Positions 30,347 through 38,976 of a stretch of 47,251 bases of DNA are shown one piece after another (position 1 is the stretch's first letter; every line of letters begins with the position of its first letter). Both the position numbers and the translations under genes were made by a program. The notes under the pieces are model-generated. The model was not told where the DNA came from, ran no database searches, and saw nothing but the letters and a program-made list of their open reading frames with translations. Location of the stretch: NCBI GenBank assembly GCA_036517855.1, contig DATDSR010000025.1, forward strand, positions 1 to 47,251. The letters run 5' to 3'. The DNA is from DATDSR01 sp036517855. GTDB taxonomy: Bacteria; Patescibacteriota; Minisyncoccia; Phycocordibacterales; DATDSR01.

Positions 30347-32646
30347 ATTTTCCACCATTTATTCTCGAAAGATAGCTTAACCTTATGCTTACCAGCCGGA
30401 ACAAAGACCGCTTGCAAAATGTAATTAGCCCGATATATCGGCGTTGCTCGGTTGTCGACATATGCCTGCCAACCCAATACATTCGCGTTTGCTATAACCA
30501 GCCAGCCACCAGTTTGGTTATCCGTCTCCAGTTGGATTTCTTGGTCAGCATATTTGACAATAACCACCTTAGGCTTGGTAACGAGCTCTTTTTCGGCACC
30601 ACTACAAACATCACACTCGATATAGGTTATTTTTGAAAAGTCGTGACCTGGTCGCAATGTCTCCGCAAGATTCTCTATGTCATTATTCTCGCGCAGAAAT
30701 TTAACTTTTTGGGCAAAGTAAACGCGTGGCAATACGTCCTTGTTCTCATATAGATATAGGGGTACTTCATATTTTGTAAAAGTACTACTTGCCACGAGGA
30801 GGAACCTGCCATTAGTAATCTCGCTTGGCGTCACAACATATTTTGCGTTCAACATTGATAGGAGGTAACCTTTGTCCTCAATATTTGCTCGCTTCTCGTC
30901 ATTAAGATAAAAATACACCACTTCCTGTACTTTGCGATCAGCATTTGCTTCTAGCCCGCCAACTAACTGGACATAATTGGTATTGCCGATTAATCCTTCT
31001 TGAGCAAACAATTCACCTTCGTAAGATTCATCTGGATGAAGAGCAAGAATCTTCTGATATTGGGCACTCGTCACGCCGTAGCTAAATACTCTGAAAGAAT
31101 TCATGTCTTTTTCCTTCTGTTCAATCACCTTCACAAAAAATGGTTTATCCAACAATGATACGTCCGCATACTTAATCTGCGAAAAGCCGGCGATACTTAG
31201 TTCGAGGATAAGTAACGCAACAAGTAATTTTCTGAACTTGTCTCGACCAATTTCTTTACGTCTAGAAATAATAATGTAGCTGGCAATAAGAGTTGCGAGC
31301 AAAATGAGAAGTTTCGGATTCCCTAGGCTTATATTTTTAAACAATCCTTTGGCCATGACCTCAATCAACGAATGGTAGTACTGAAGAGGCAGTCCGCTGG
31401 TATGAACAAACAACTTCACATCAAAATAATCTTTAACTAAACTTACCAAAAACTGGCCAAGAGTTAAATAAAGTATGTTTAGCAAAACCAAAAGTGACGC
31501 CAGCCATATTAGAATTTTCTTAATGACGCGGGCGTAACGGTCAACTAACTCACTTTCGAAGTTGGTGGTGACATAGCGAAATCCGATGCCAGCAAGAACG
31601 GCAACAGCCAGATTGGCGATATGTATCCAGCGTACCGATTGCGATATATAACTTAGCCCGGGCAACTGCTTGAATATCCAAGCGGTTGGCGAAAACTTTA
31701 GCATAAGACTGAAAAAGAAAATATAAAACAAAGTAAAAAATGTAACATAACTATCCTTTCTCCAATAATGAACAACTGCTAGTAACGCCAAGAAAAGAGC
31801 AATTACGCCAACAAATGGCAAAAATTCTTGCCTGGACCAAATAATTGAATTAAAACTTGGCAAAACAAAACGAGCGAGATCAACCAACGACATATAGTCG
31901 TAGCTAAAATTAGTAACCCGAGTAGTCTGGCCAAAGTATAAAAGAAAACTTGAAAGCTGTGGCCAGCCGATAATAAAACCGCCAACAAGGCCAAGCAGAT
32001 AGAGCCAAAGAACCTTCAGGCTGGCTAGAAAAGACTTCTGCCTATCAAAGTGGCGCCAGCAAATCCAAAATGAGTACACTAAGCCACCGACGAATGCCAT
32101 AACAATGGCTTCATAGTGTGCGCCGAGGAACGCGTAACCAAACAACAGTGGCAAAGCAACTGCGTAGCGCGATCTACCAATACTTACTTTTGCGAGAATC
32201 CAAAAGATGGCAGGTAAGAGAAATACCGCGTTTGTTATCGTGACGGAATTTAACCAAAAGACATTAAACTGACTGAATACATACACAAGCGATGACATCG
32301 CCGAAGATTGTTCGTCGAGATCCAAGGCCCGAACAAAGAGATAGAAAAAAATGCCCGCAAAGATAAAATCCGCGAGCAAGATGAAATGATAGGCCGTAAC
32401 GTAATCAAATATTTTATATACAATCAAATACAGAGGATTGAAATAGGCGTAATGGAAGGAGGATTGCCACGGGAAACCCAAGTATAAATTTGGATTCAAA
32501 GCAGATAGATAACGCGACCCCATAAACTCCGCCGCTGGATACGAAAAGTGAATCGCGTCCCCATTTAGAAAAATCTTATTTAATAGGAACAGTGGGCTAA
32601 AAATAACCATGGTGGGCAAGGCCAGATAATAAATTAAACGCTTCAT
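30343..32646 (-). CDS. YfhO-like multi-TM membrane protein (GT-C type)
   Basis: 767 residues with about 12-14 TM segments and a periplasmic-type C-terminal domain from about 500. FLNGDAIHFSYPAAEF near TM1 and the ending GWLVIANANVLGWQAYVDN...PIYRANYILQAVFVPAGKH match the YfhO family, implicated in transfer of sugars from lipid carriers to outside acceptors. It is the first gene of a five-gene chain joined by ATGA overlaps. TATACT lies 7 nt before the ATG at 32646, so it is probably leaderless. Confidence 0.85.
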   Translation of the reverse strand: MKRLIYYLALPTMVIFSPLFLLNKIFLNGDAIHFSYPAAEFMGSRYLSALNPNLYLGFPWQSSFHYAYFNPLYLIVYKIFDYVTAYHFILLADFIFAGIFFYLFVRALDLDEQSSAMSSLVYVFSQFNVFWLNSVTITNAVFLLPAIFWILAKVSIGRSRYAVALPLLFGYAFLGAHYEAIVMAFVGGLVYSFWICWRHFDRQKSFLASLKVLWLYLLGLVGGFIIGWPQLSSFLLYFGQTTRVTNFSYDYMSLVDLARFVLPSFNSIIWSRQEFLPFVGVIALFLALLAVVHYWRKDSYVTFFTLFYIFFFSLMLKFSPTAWIFKQLPGLSYISQSVRWIHIANLAVAVLAGIGFRYVTTNFESELVDRYARVIKKILIWLASLLVLLNILYLTLGQFLVSLVKDYFDVKLFVHTSGLPLQYYHSLIEVMAKGLFKNISLGNPKLLILLATLIASYIIISRRKEIGRDKFRKLLVALLILELSIAGFSQIKYADVSLLDKPFFVKVIEQKEKDMNSFRVFSYGVTSAQYQKILALHPDESYEGELFAQEGLIGNTNYVQLVGGLEANADRKVQEVVYFYLNDEKRANIEDKGYLLSMLNAKYVVTPSEITNGRFLLVASSTFTKYEVPLYLYENKDVLPRVYFAQKVKFLRENNDIENLAETLRPGHDFSKITYIECDVCSGAEKELVTKPKVVIVKYADQEIQLETDNQTGGWLVIANANVLGWQAYVDNRATPIYRANYILQAVFVPAGKHKVKLSFENKWWKI

Positions 32647-32707
32647 ATTTTGAAGTATAGCATCATCATTGCACCCGCAAAAATAATTTGATAATATGCC
32701 ACTACAT

Positions 32708-34822
32708 ATGAGTTTTAACCCGCTTAAAGACAGCGCCGACAAAGACAGGCCGGATTTGTGGGATAATTACTCACAGGGCTTCGCCTCGATAGCAAGTGCT
32801 CCAAGCTCACAATCGCGCCTAAATGGTGACATACACCTCTGTAATACATACTTACGATCAGACAAAAAACAGGGCAAAATTTTGAAACTTGACCTCTGGG
32901 ATGAAGCGCATCACACCGCGACAATTGGCCATATCCACCAAAATTATGATGAGGTGCACGCAATCGATATCTCACCAGACGTAACACGAAAAGCACTCGA
33001 GCGTTTAAAAAAAGCGGGAATTAATGTTGAGGGCATAGTAGGAGACATGCGAGCTTTGCCATACGAAAACAACTTCTTTGACTATATCTTTACCATGGGC
33101 ACGATCGAACACATCCCCGAACCTATTATGGCCATGCGCGAAATGTACAGGGTACTAAAGCCCGGTGGCAAGGCCGTGGTAGGCGTGCCCTATAAATACG
33201 AGTGGTTTGGTAAATCTATTGCCTTGGATATTCTGGCCTATCTAGGTATTAAGGAAGATGGCCGAGAATTTAGTTTTGGATGGAAACAGTTATCGAGTGA
33301 GCTTGAGAGTTGTGGATTCAAGGTAATCGCGCGAGATGGGCCGTATTTTATGCCTTGGTTTATCCGGGCCACAGATTGGTTTTTCGCCCAACACATGCCT
33401 GCTGGGTTCGTTATTACCAAACCGTTTATCTGGATGTCGGATTATTTAAGTAAATCCAAATTTCTTCGATCGCGCAGTAGTCTTATTGCCGCAATAGTAC
33501 AAAAGCCGACCCTAGATAGAAAGCTGGCCGCCAATCTTGCCAAACAATACGGAACTCCCCTATTCGTAACACACAAGTCGATAATTCGTGGAAACGTCAA
33601 AAGATTTCGCGCTGCCTTAAGTAAATACCGTGGTGACTATACCCAATGCTACTCCGCCAAAACTAATTCCCAACTCGAGGTCTTGCGGACTATGCGAACG
33701 GAAGGTGTTGTGGCCGAAGTATGCTCATTGCTCGACATGAGGAGCGCGCTTGCGGCCGGCTACACGGGAGAAAATATAATTTACGAAGGGCTCACTAAAA
33801 CAGACGCGGAGCTCGAGCTGGCCGTGGCAAATAAGGTAAGAATCATAAACGTTGAGTCAATGGACGAAGCCACGCGTCTTGAGAAGACAGCCGCCCTGCA
33901 CAAGCTACGCATTAACGTAGGTATCAGACTTGCCTTCCCCTCGAAGACGGGGGTAAAGTCACTTTTGGGAGTAACCTATGATCGCTTCGGCACCAGCGTT
34001 AAGAACGGGGAAGCAATGCGGGTGGCAGACTTTATCTTGCAAAGTAAATATCTCAATCTTGTGGGGTTGCATTGTCACACAGGCTCTAACCAGCGCACAA
34101 CAGAGAAGTATTTAACCGGCGCTGGACTCATTGTGGATTTTATGAAGGAGCTCAAAGACAAGCGTAATGTGACAATATCATTAATCAATTTAGGTGGAGG
34201 TATCGGTTTGCAAAACGTAAGATTCTACTCGATGTTCGACCTTGGAAAAAATTTCATCAAAAATATCTTTGGTTTGCCGATTGAGTATGACACCAGCAAA
34301 CCACTTAATCTCGAGCTTATCGCGAGCGCGATTGTCGAGAAACTGCATACCAAACTTGACGAGCACAGACTCGCTGCGCCACTCCTTATGATGGAGCCCG
34401 GCCGAGCGCTTGTGGGAGATAGTACGGACCTCGTTTTGTCGGTGCTCAATACTAAGCGCACCGACGTGCGAGATTGGATAATTGTTGATGGGGGAACCAA
34501 CCTTTTGCCCGTGCTCACCCTGTTCTCTGAATATCACAATATCGAAGTTTGTGTTGACTCTAAAGATAGGAGCAAGAAATCACTGGCCGGCCCATTGCTC
34601 TACTCGGCCGACATAGTTGCCTCTAACCGCCTAATGCCGGAGACTAAGATTGGCGATGTTGTGATTGTGCGCGATGTCGGCGCATATTGCATTGCCCAAT
34701 CAAACCAATTCTTGTATCCACGAGCCGCAACCGTAATGATTGACGGCCAGAAATCGTACCTAATCCAGCGCAGAGAAACGGTTGAGGATGTGCTAACGCG
34801 TGATGTTTTGACCAACCCGTAG
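32708..34822 (+). CDS. Fusion: methyltransferase-like domain plus PLP-dependent decarboxylase fold
   Basis: 704 residues. Residues about 55-170 (numbered from the ATG at 32696) are a methyltransferase fold (VHAIDISPDV, GTIEHIPEPIMAMREMYRVLKPGG) whose motif I lacks the usual Gly-rich loop. Residues 270-700 are an alanine-racemase-like barrel of the DAP/ornithine decarboxylase group: PLP Lys322 in YSAKTNSQ, GLHCHTGSN, LGGGIG, MEPGR (566-570), VDGG, DVGAYC. The usual catalytic Cys of GPLC is Leu635 (GPLLYSAD). It likely modifies an amino-acid or amino-sugar building block of the surface glycan. Start 32708 is preferred because GATAAT lies 12 nt before it. Confidence 0.82.
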   Translation: MSFNPLKDSADKDRPDLWDNYSQGFASIASAPSSQSRLNGDIHLCNTYLRSDKKQGKILKLDLWDEAHHTATIGHIHQNYDEVHAIDISPDVTRKALERLKKAGINVEGIVGDMRALPYENNFFDYIFTMGTIEHIPEPIMAMREMYRVLKPGGKAVVGVPYKYEWFGKSIALDILAYLGIKEDGREFSFGWKQLSSELESCGFKVIARDGPYFMPWFIRATDWFFAQHMPAGFVITKPFIWMSDYLSKSKFLRSRSSLIAAIVQKPTLDRKLAANLAKQYGTPLFVTHKSIIRGNVKRFRAALSKYRGDYTQCYSAKTNSQLEVLRTMRTEGVVAEVCSLLDMRSALAAGYTGENIIYEGLTKTDAELELAVANKVRIINVESMDEATRLEKTAALHKLRINVGIRLAFPSKTGVKSLLGVTYDRFGTSVKNGEAMRVADFILQSKYLNLVGLHCHTGSNQRTTEKYLTGAGLIVDFMKELKDKRNVTISLINLGGGIGLQNVRFYSMFDLGKNFIKNIFGLPIEYDTSKPLNLELIASAIVEKLHTKLDEHRLAAPLLMMEPGRALVGDSTDLVLSVLNTKRTDVRDWIIVDGGTNLLPVLTLFSEYHNIEVCVDSKDRSKKSLAGPLLYSADIVASNRLMPETKIGDVVIVRDVGAYCIAQSNQFLYPRAATVMIDGQKSYLIQRRETVEDVLTRDVLTNP

Positions 34823-35326
34823 ATACTCGCGCAACCAATCCAACATCACCGTGTGGACCGCGACCATCGGCTCTGGTAATTTATCGAGTGGGAACCACGC
34901 TTGGTTTGCTTTTACTTTAGGCTGTTCCTGAAGAGAAAGTTCAAGCAAATGAAGCTGGTTATGTGACGGGCCGTGCTTCTCATGTGGGAAATCGAAAGTG
35001 TAAAGCTTGCGGGCGGCCGAAACATCAAGGCTCGGCAATTCCTGCTCACCGAGCCGATGCAGAGCCTCAACATCAGCTTCTCCAGCCACAATAATAGTGC
35101 CATTCATATGCCATTGCAGAGCATAAAACGGATCGTCCGCCGGGCGCCGTTCCAGAAGGATCTCCAGACTAGCATCCTCTCGTTGTCTAATAACCGCCAA
35201 CTCAATTGACACCACTCCAAACTTGGCTGATTTAGCATAGAAAGCTCGCGGGGGCATCCTCTGTCCAAGTTCAACTTTTTCAGTCAAAGCACTCCACTCA
35301 TCCCACTCTTTTTCCGTCAACGCCAT
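34793..35326 (-). CDS. Nudix-fold-like protein with degenerate box
   Basis: 177 residues from MALTEKEW; upstream starts at 35353 or 35368 are also possible and no ribosome site decides. GVVSIELAVIRQRE...ILLERRP, YALQWHMNGTII and EALHRLGEQEL follow the Nudix layout, but the GX5EX7REUXEE box keeps only one Glu and the Arg. It is therefore perhaps a binding protein and not a hydrolase. Its last 30 bp overlap the convergent fusion gene. A second Nudix-like gene lies directly upstream behind a terminator. Confidence 0.65.
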   Translation of the reverse strand: MALTEKEWDEWSALTEKVELGQRMPPRAFYAKSAKFGVVSIELAVIRQREDASLEILLERRPADDPFYALQWHMNGTIIVAGEADVEALHRLGEQELPSLDVSAARKLYTFDFPHEKHGPSHNQLHLLELSLQEQPKVKANQAWFPLDKLPEPMVAVHTVMLDWLREYLRVGQNITR

Positions 35327-35377
35327 AACCACAGAATACAGAGGGGTAACCATTATGTAAAGTAGCAAAAACGAATC

Positions 35378-35419
35378 GGTCCCGAGCGCCTGCCACTATT
35401 GGCTAAGGCGCTCGGGACC
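35378..35419 (-). terminator. Terminator of the 35432 gene
   Basis: GGTCCCGAGCGCC (35378-35390) and GGCGCTCGGGACC (35407-35419) form a perfect 13-bp stem. The minus-strand transcript continues GATTCGTTTTTG. Confidence 0.85.
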
Positions 35420-35431
35420 GGGAAAACAGCG

Positions 35432-36118
35432 CTAGGGGTTGATGTCGTCGGCGGTGATCTCGCCCACGACCAGGATGTCCTGGGTGAAGCCCTCGCACTC
35501 TACCTTGTAGTGCGGGGACTTGTGCTCGAACCAGGGCGAGGCGGGGTTCACCCGGCCCACGTGCTTGGCCACAAGGGCGATGCCGACGAGGTGGGACGGC
35601 ACGATGCCACCCTTCTGCATGGGCTTGAGGGCCATCGCCCCGTCGACACCGAACCAACCATGCCCCTCTTTGCCGATGGGATCACCCTCCACCTGGGTGG
35701 CGAAGAGTTGGCAGTTGATGTCACTGCCACGGGGCGAGAGCAGGGGCACAATGGTCCCGACGAGTTCGATGGTGCGCACTGGGGCCGCACCCAGCTCCTT
35801 GCGAATCACCCGCCGGATACCACCGATGTGGTACTCGCGGAAGGTCATCAGGCCACCGGTGTAGTGCCACTGGCCGTTGAACACGTCGGCCGAGTTCTCC
35901 TCGATGTTGCGCATGGCGAGACGGAACTGAAGCGCGCCGTTCATCCACCTATATACCACGATCTCGGGCGAGACGCGAGGACTGCGCTTGATGTCCTCGT
36001 TGAAGACGTCAAGCGGCAAGTTGCCACCGTTTTGCCGCTGATGCTCGGCCATACGCCTCTGGGCCCAAACGCACACCGACATATCATCCGCCGACATTAA
36101 CTTGCGATCCTCGGCCAT
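35432..36118 (-). CDS. Nudix-like protein, GC-rich
   Basis: 228 residues. WHYTGGLMTFREYHIGGIRRVIRKELG reads as a Nudix box, but within GX5EX7REUXEE the second residue of REU is Val and one of the EE pair is Lys. Catalysis is uncertain. Flanking strands (VVYRWMNGALQFRLAMRN, RTIELVGTIVP) support the fold. AAAGGAGG lies 8 nt before the ATG. It follows the SemiSWEET gene by 13 bp and shares its promoter. GC-rich, terminator-flanked unit. An antisense frame of 233 codons over it is a shadow. Confidence 0.7.
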   Translation of the reverse strand: MAEDRKLMSADDMSVCVWAQRRMAEHQRQNGGNLPLDVFNEDIKRSPRVSPEIVVYRWMNGALQFRLAMRNIEENSADVFNGQWHYTGGLMTFREYHIGGIRRVIRKELGAAPVRTIELVGTIVPLLSPRGSDINCQLFATQVEGDPIGKEGHGWFGVDGAMALKPMQKGGIVPSHLVGIALVAKHVGRVNPASPWFEHKSPHYKVECEGFTQDILVVGEITADDINP

Positions 36119-36131
36119 CTCTGACCTCCTT

Positions 36132-36410
36132 TCAACTTTGTCTGTGGTAGCGATACCCCAGGGTTAGGATGATGACTGTGAGCGTGGCAAGAAACGAAAG
36201 CAACTGGCCCCAAAAGAGCGACCAGGTACTCGTGACCCAACCATGCGCGGTGAACACTGCCTGAATGAAGGCGAACATGAGGAACGAAATCACTTCGATG
36301 CTCTTGGCATCTTTCGTTCTCCAAATCTTGCGGACCTGTAGCCACATGGCCAGAGCCCCCAAGAAGTTCGCCGCCCACATAACGTTTGCTAGTGTCAAAA
36401 GTCGCAACAT
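36132..36410 (-). CDS. SemiSWEET/PQ-loop membrane protein
   Basis: 92 residues, three TM segments (about 6-24, 40-58, 66-86). The loop WLQVRKIWRTKDAKSIEVISF after TM1 matches the PQ-loop/SemiSWEET pattern, with the Pro of PQ replaced. SemiSWEETs form dimers that carry small sugars across the membrane. GGAGG lies 7 nt before the ATG and a TTGACA element (36457-36462) is upstream. It is the first gene of a two-gene unit with the Nudix-like protein. The substrate is unknown. Confidence 0.75.
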   Translation of the reverse strand: MLRLLTLANVMWAANFLGALAMWLQVRKIWRTKDAKSIEVISFLMFAFIQAVFTAHGWVTSTWSLFWGQLLSFLATLTVIILTLGYRYHRQS

Positions 36411-36440
36411 GGCGACACCTCCAATCTGAAACTAAGTTAT

Positions 36441-36462
36441 CATACTATCATATCCTTGTCAA
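36441..36462 (-). promoter_or_regulatory. Promoter of the SemiSWEET-Nudix unit
   Basis: TTGACA (36457-36462) on the minus strand, followed 15-17 bp later by weak -10 choices GATAAC or TAACTT. Confidence 0.5.
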
Positions 36463-36471
36463 ATTTTCGTC

Positions 36472-36509
36472 TGTCTCGATTCTCTGGCTATAGCAAGTAA
36501 ATCGAGACA
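36472..36509 (-). terminator. Hairpin after mazF
   Basis: TGTCTCGAT (36472-36480) and ATCGAGACA (36501-36509), a perfect 9-bp stem with a 20-nt loop, 37 bp past the mazF stop. A weak T content follows on the minus strand. Confidence 0.5.
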
Positions 36510-36545
36510 AAGTGAGATAAGGTTTGTGAGCAAGATAAAACGAAT

Positions 36546-36890
36546 TTAGCCTTCAATAAGCAACTTGGCTTTGTGTTGAAGTTCTTGTAACTTTGGGGCA
36601 CTCAAGCGACCAGCAATGGTGGCCTTGCGCGCTTGCCAATCGATTGTGCGCATTTGATCCGCCAAGACCACGCCAGTTAATCCTTGCGCCTCAACTGAAA
36701 CTTCAAACGGGTAGCCTTTGGCGATATTCGTTATTGGGCAAACTAGAGCAAGACCTGCCTTCACGTTGTATGACTTGGGCGAGAGAACGACGGTGGGACG
36801 ACGACCCTTTTGCTCGTGGCCTTTGGTTGGATCAAGAGTGATCCAAATAATGTCGCCTCGCTCGGGCGCCTGCCCTTGCTTGGTTACCAT
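36546..36890 (-). CDS. mazF: MazF/PemK-type toxin endoribonuclease
   Basis: 114 residues. GDIIWITLDPTKGHEQKGRRPTVVLS at the start, LVCPITN in the middle and VLADQMRTIDW with the conserved Arg are the MazF fold. MazF cleaves mRNA (some also tRNA or rRNA) at short sequences. The start at 36890 overlaps the mazE stop by 7 bp, the usual coupled arrangement. The catalytic Arg and Thr positions look intact. Confidence 0.92.
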   Translation of the reverse strand: MVTKQGQAPERGDIIWITLDPTKGHEQKGRRPTVVLSPKSYNVKAGLALVCPITNIAKGYPFEVSVEAQGLTGVVLADQMRTIDWQARKATIAGRLSAPKLQELQHKAKLLIEG

Positions 36891-37126
36891 ACCTCTTTGC
36901 CCACCTGCTTGCCCCAACTAAACTCCTGATGGAGATTCTTCTTGCTTATTTTACCCACCATTGCCTTTAAGCTAAGTCGGGGTGCAGACAGAGGCTCGAG
37001 CATTATATTTTCTTTGGCGGCCACAATGCGCACTGAAGAACCTTGTCGCAAGCCGTATCTGCGGGTCAAATCTAGTGGCAAGCGTACTCCCAGACTGTTA
37101 CCCCATTTTTGTATCGTCGTCGACAT
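36884..37126 (-). CDS. mazE: MazE-type AbrB-fold antitoxin
   Basis: 80 residues. MSTTIQKWGNSLGVRLP and LRQGSSVRIVAAKENIMLEPL are the swapped-hairpin AbrB/MazE DNA-binding domain. The C-terminus (LSLKAMVGKISKKNLHQ) would wrap the toxin. I chose the ATG at 37126 because the domain starts there; the open frame extends upstream with non-matching sequence. Confidence 0.9.
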   Translation of the reverse strand: MSTTIQKWGNSLGVRLPLDLTRRYGLRQGSSVRIVAAKENIMLEPLSAPRLSLKAMVGKISKKNLHQEFSWGKQVGKEVW

Positions 37127-37224
37127 GTTATTGATTAAATGTATATACATAAGTATACACAAGGCTACGACCGAAAGCAAGGCTTGCGGAAGAACGCGAG
37201 ACGGGGCATAATAGAGCAACTCAA

Positions 37225-38046
37225 ATGATACAGAGAACAAAGAAAAAAACACATAAGGAATTGGAAGCTCTCGCGGCTCGGGCGCGGCGGCACATTGTGG
37301 CTATGCATTACGATAGCCAGACGGGTGAGTCGGGGTCGGCTCTTTGCATTGCCGACTTACTGGTGACGCTTTATTTTAATATTTTAGATATTGACCCAAA
37401 ACGGCCGGAACATCCAGAGCGAGATAGATTTATTTTATCCAAGGGTCACGGGGCGGCGGCCCTCTACGCCGCTATGGCCTTGCGGGGCTACTTCCCAGAA
37501 TCTGATTTGAAGCGCTATCGAGTGGATGGGGGCAAGTTCCATTGTCACCCGTGCCGTGACGCGGCAGCGGGCATTGAGGTCTCAACTGGCTCGCTTGGCC
37601 ACGGTCTCTCTATTGCTCTGGGTATGGCCAAGTCTATGCGGATGGAATGCTCGAGTAAAAAAGTTTTCATATTAGTGGGTGATGGCGAGTGCAACGAGGG
37701 CAGTATATGGGAGGCGGCACTCTTCGCCTCCACTCACAAACTTAGTAACGCCATCGTTATCCTCGACAACAACAAGTTCCAAGGCTTCGGGGCAAGTAAG
37801 GAGGTACTAACTATGAATCTGGCTCGCAAGTGGTCGGCCTTCGGTTGGAACGTTTTGCGTATCGATGGCCACAGCATACCCGAGATCGAACGCTCTTTGC
37901 GCGAAGCCAAGGATGAAACAACCCGGCCAACGATTGTGATCGCCGACACCATCGCCGGTAAAGGCGTGCCACATATCGAAAACACTTTGGGCGCCCACTA
38001 CTACATCCCCGACGAAGCCACATATCTCGCCAGCTTAAATGCGTAA
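37225..38046 (+). CDS. Second transketolase-like N-terminal subunit
   Basis: 273 residues. SGSALCIADLLVTLYF, LSKGHGAAALYAAMALRGY, the TPP/metal motif GDGECNEGSIWE followed by LDNNKFQGFG, and ADTIAGKGVPHIE match the N-half of transketolase. It differs clearly from the pentose-phosphate copy at 8802-9734. It overlaps the next gene by 8 bp and lies at the head of a sugar-biosynthesis run, so a dedicated two-carbon or aldehyde transfer onto a sugar precursor is likely. CATAAT lies 12 nt before the ATG. Confidence 0.9.
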   Translation: MIQRTKKKTHKELEALAARARRHIVAMHYDSQTGESGSALCIADLLVTLYFNILDIDPKRPEHPERDRFILSKGHGAAALYAAMALRGYFPESDLKRYRVDGGKFHCHPCRDAAAGIEVSTGSLGHGLSIALGMAKSMRMECSSKKVFILVGDGECNEGSIWEAALFASTHKLSNAIVILDNNKFQGFGASKEVLTMNLARKWSAFGWNVLRIDGHSIPEIERSLREAKDETTRPTIVIADTIAGKGVPHIENTLGAHYYIPDEATYLASLNA

Positions 38047-38971
38047 TGATTTTGTAAAACAGACGCTCATTGAGATGGAGCGGAACAGGGATATTATTTT
38101 TCTCACAGGTGATTTAGGTTTCAACGCCCTCGAACCTATCCGCGATAAGTTCCCAAAGCGCTTCATCAATGCTGGCATCGCCGAGGGCAATATGATTGGC
38201 CTGGCGGCGGGGCTTGCTCTCACCGGCAAAAAGGTCATTTGCTACTCTATCGCTTCCTTCCTCACTATGCGACCTTATGAGCAAATTCGCACTGACGTGT
38301 GTTACGACAATTTAGATGTCAAACTCTTCGCTCCGGGTGGGGGTTACAATTATCCCACTCACGGTGTCACTCACCATACCATCGAAGACGTGGCCATTAT
38401 GAATGTGTTGCCCAACATGACGGTGGTCTGCCCGGGCTACAGCTGGGAGGCGCGCGAGGCTACCAGTGCTCTCATCCGTCACAAAGGCCCCACCTATATG
38501 CGCCTCTCCAAATCTCCGGGCGAGCATTACCAACACAAAAGTTGGAAGTTCCAACTCGGCAAAGGCTACGAAGTGCGCAAAGGCAAAGACGCCGTGCTTA
38601 TCTCAACCGGCAATATCCTCGATATGGTCCTAGCAACAGCAGAGTTGATAGAAAAGAAATCAAAAAAGAAAATCCGAGTAGGAGTAGTAAGCATGCCGTG
38701 CCTCAAGCCCATTGATCAAAAACTAATTAAAAACCTCGCCAAGCAATACCCGCTTATCTGCACTATTGAGGAGCACAGTATGATAGGAGGGCTGGGTAGT
38801 ATTGTAGCAAGCCTCCTCGGCCAATCTCCAGTCTCCAGCAAATCCAGATTCCAGATGTTTGGCATACCTGACCTATTCATCAAGGACGTGGGTAGTCGCA
38901 ATTACTTATTGGCTAAAGTGGGGCTGGAGCCTAAAGTATTGTCCGGCCAAATTTTAAAATTGTTAAAATAA
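38039..38971 (+). CDS. Second transketolase-like C-terminal subunit
   Basis: 310 residues. DIIFLTGDLGFNALEP, the Glu-bearing NAGIAEGNMIGLAAGLA, APGGGYNYPTHGVTHHTIED and CTIEEHSMIGGLGSIVA match the C-half of transketolase. Paired with the preceding subunit through an 8-bp overlap. Such paired subunits occur in clusters for branched or unusual sugars and other secondary precursors. The product is not predictable. Confidence 0.9.
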   Translation: MRNDFVKQTLIEMERNRDIIFLTGDLGFNALEPIRDKFPKRFINAGIAEGNMIGLAAGLALTGKKVICYSIASFLTMRPYEQIRTDVCYDNLDVKLFAPGGGYNYPTHGVTHHTIEDVAIMNVLPNMTVVCPGYSWEAREATSALIRHKGPTYMRLSKSPGEHYQHKSWKFQLGKGYEVRKGKDAVLISTGNILDMVLATAELIEKKSKKKIRVGVVSMPCLKPIDQKLIKNLAKQYPLICTIEEHSMIGGLGSIVASLLGQSPVSSKSRFQMFGIPDLFIKDVGSRNYLLAKVGLEPKVLSGQILKLLK

Positions 38972-38976
38972 GTGGT

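Noticed and set aside
35399..36100. Long plus-strand frame antisense to the Nudix-like gene
   Set aside because: GC-rich shadow. The minus strand has the Shine-Dalgarno, the fold signature and the terminator.
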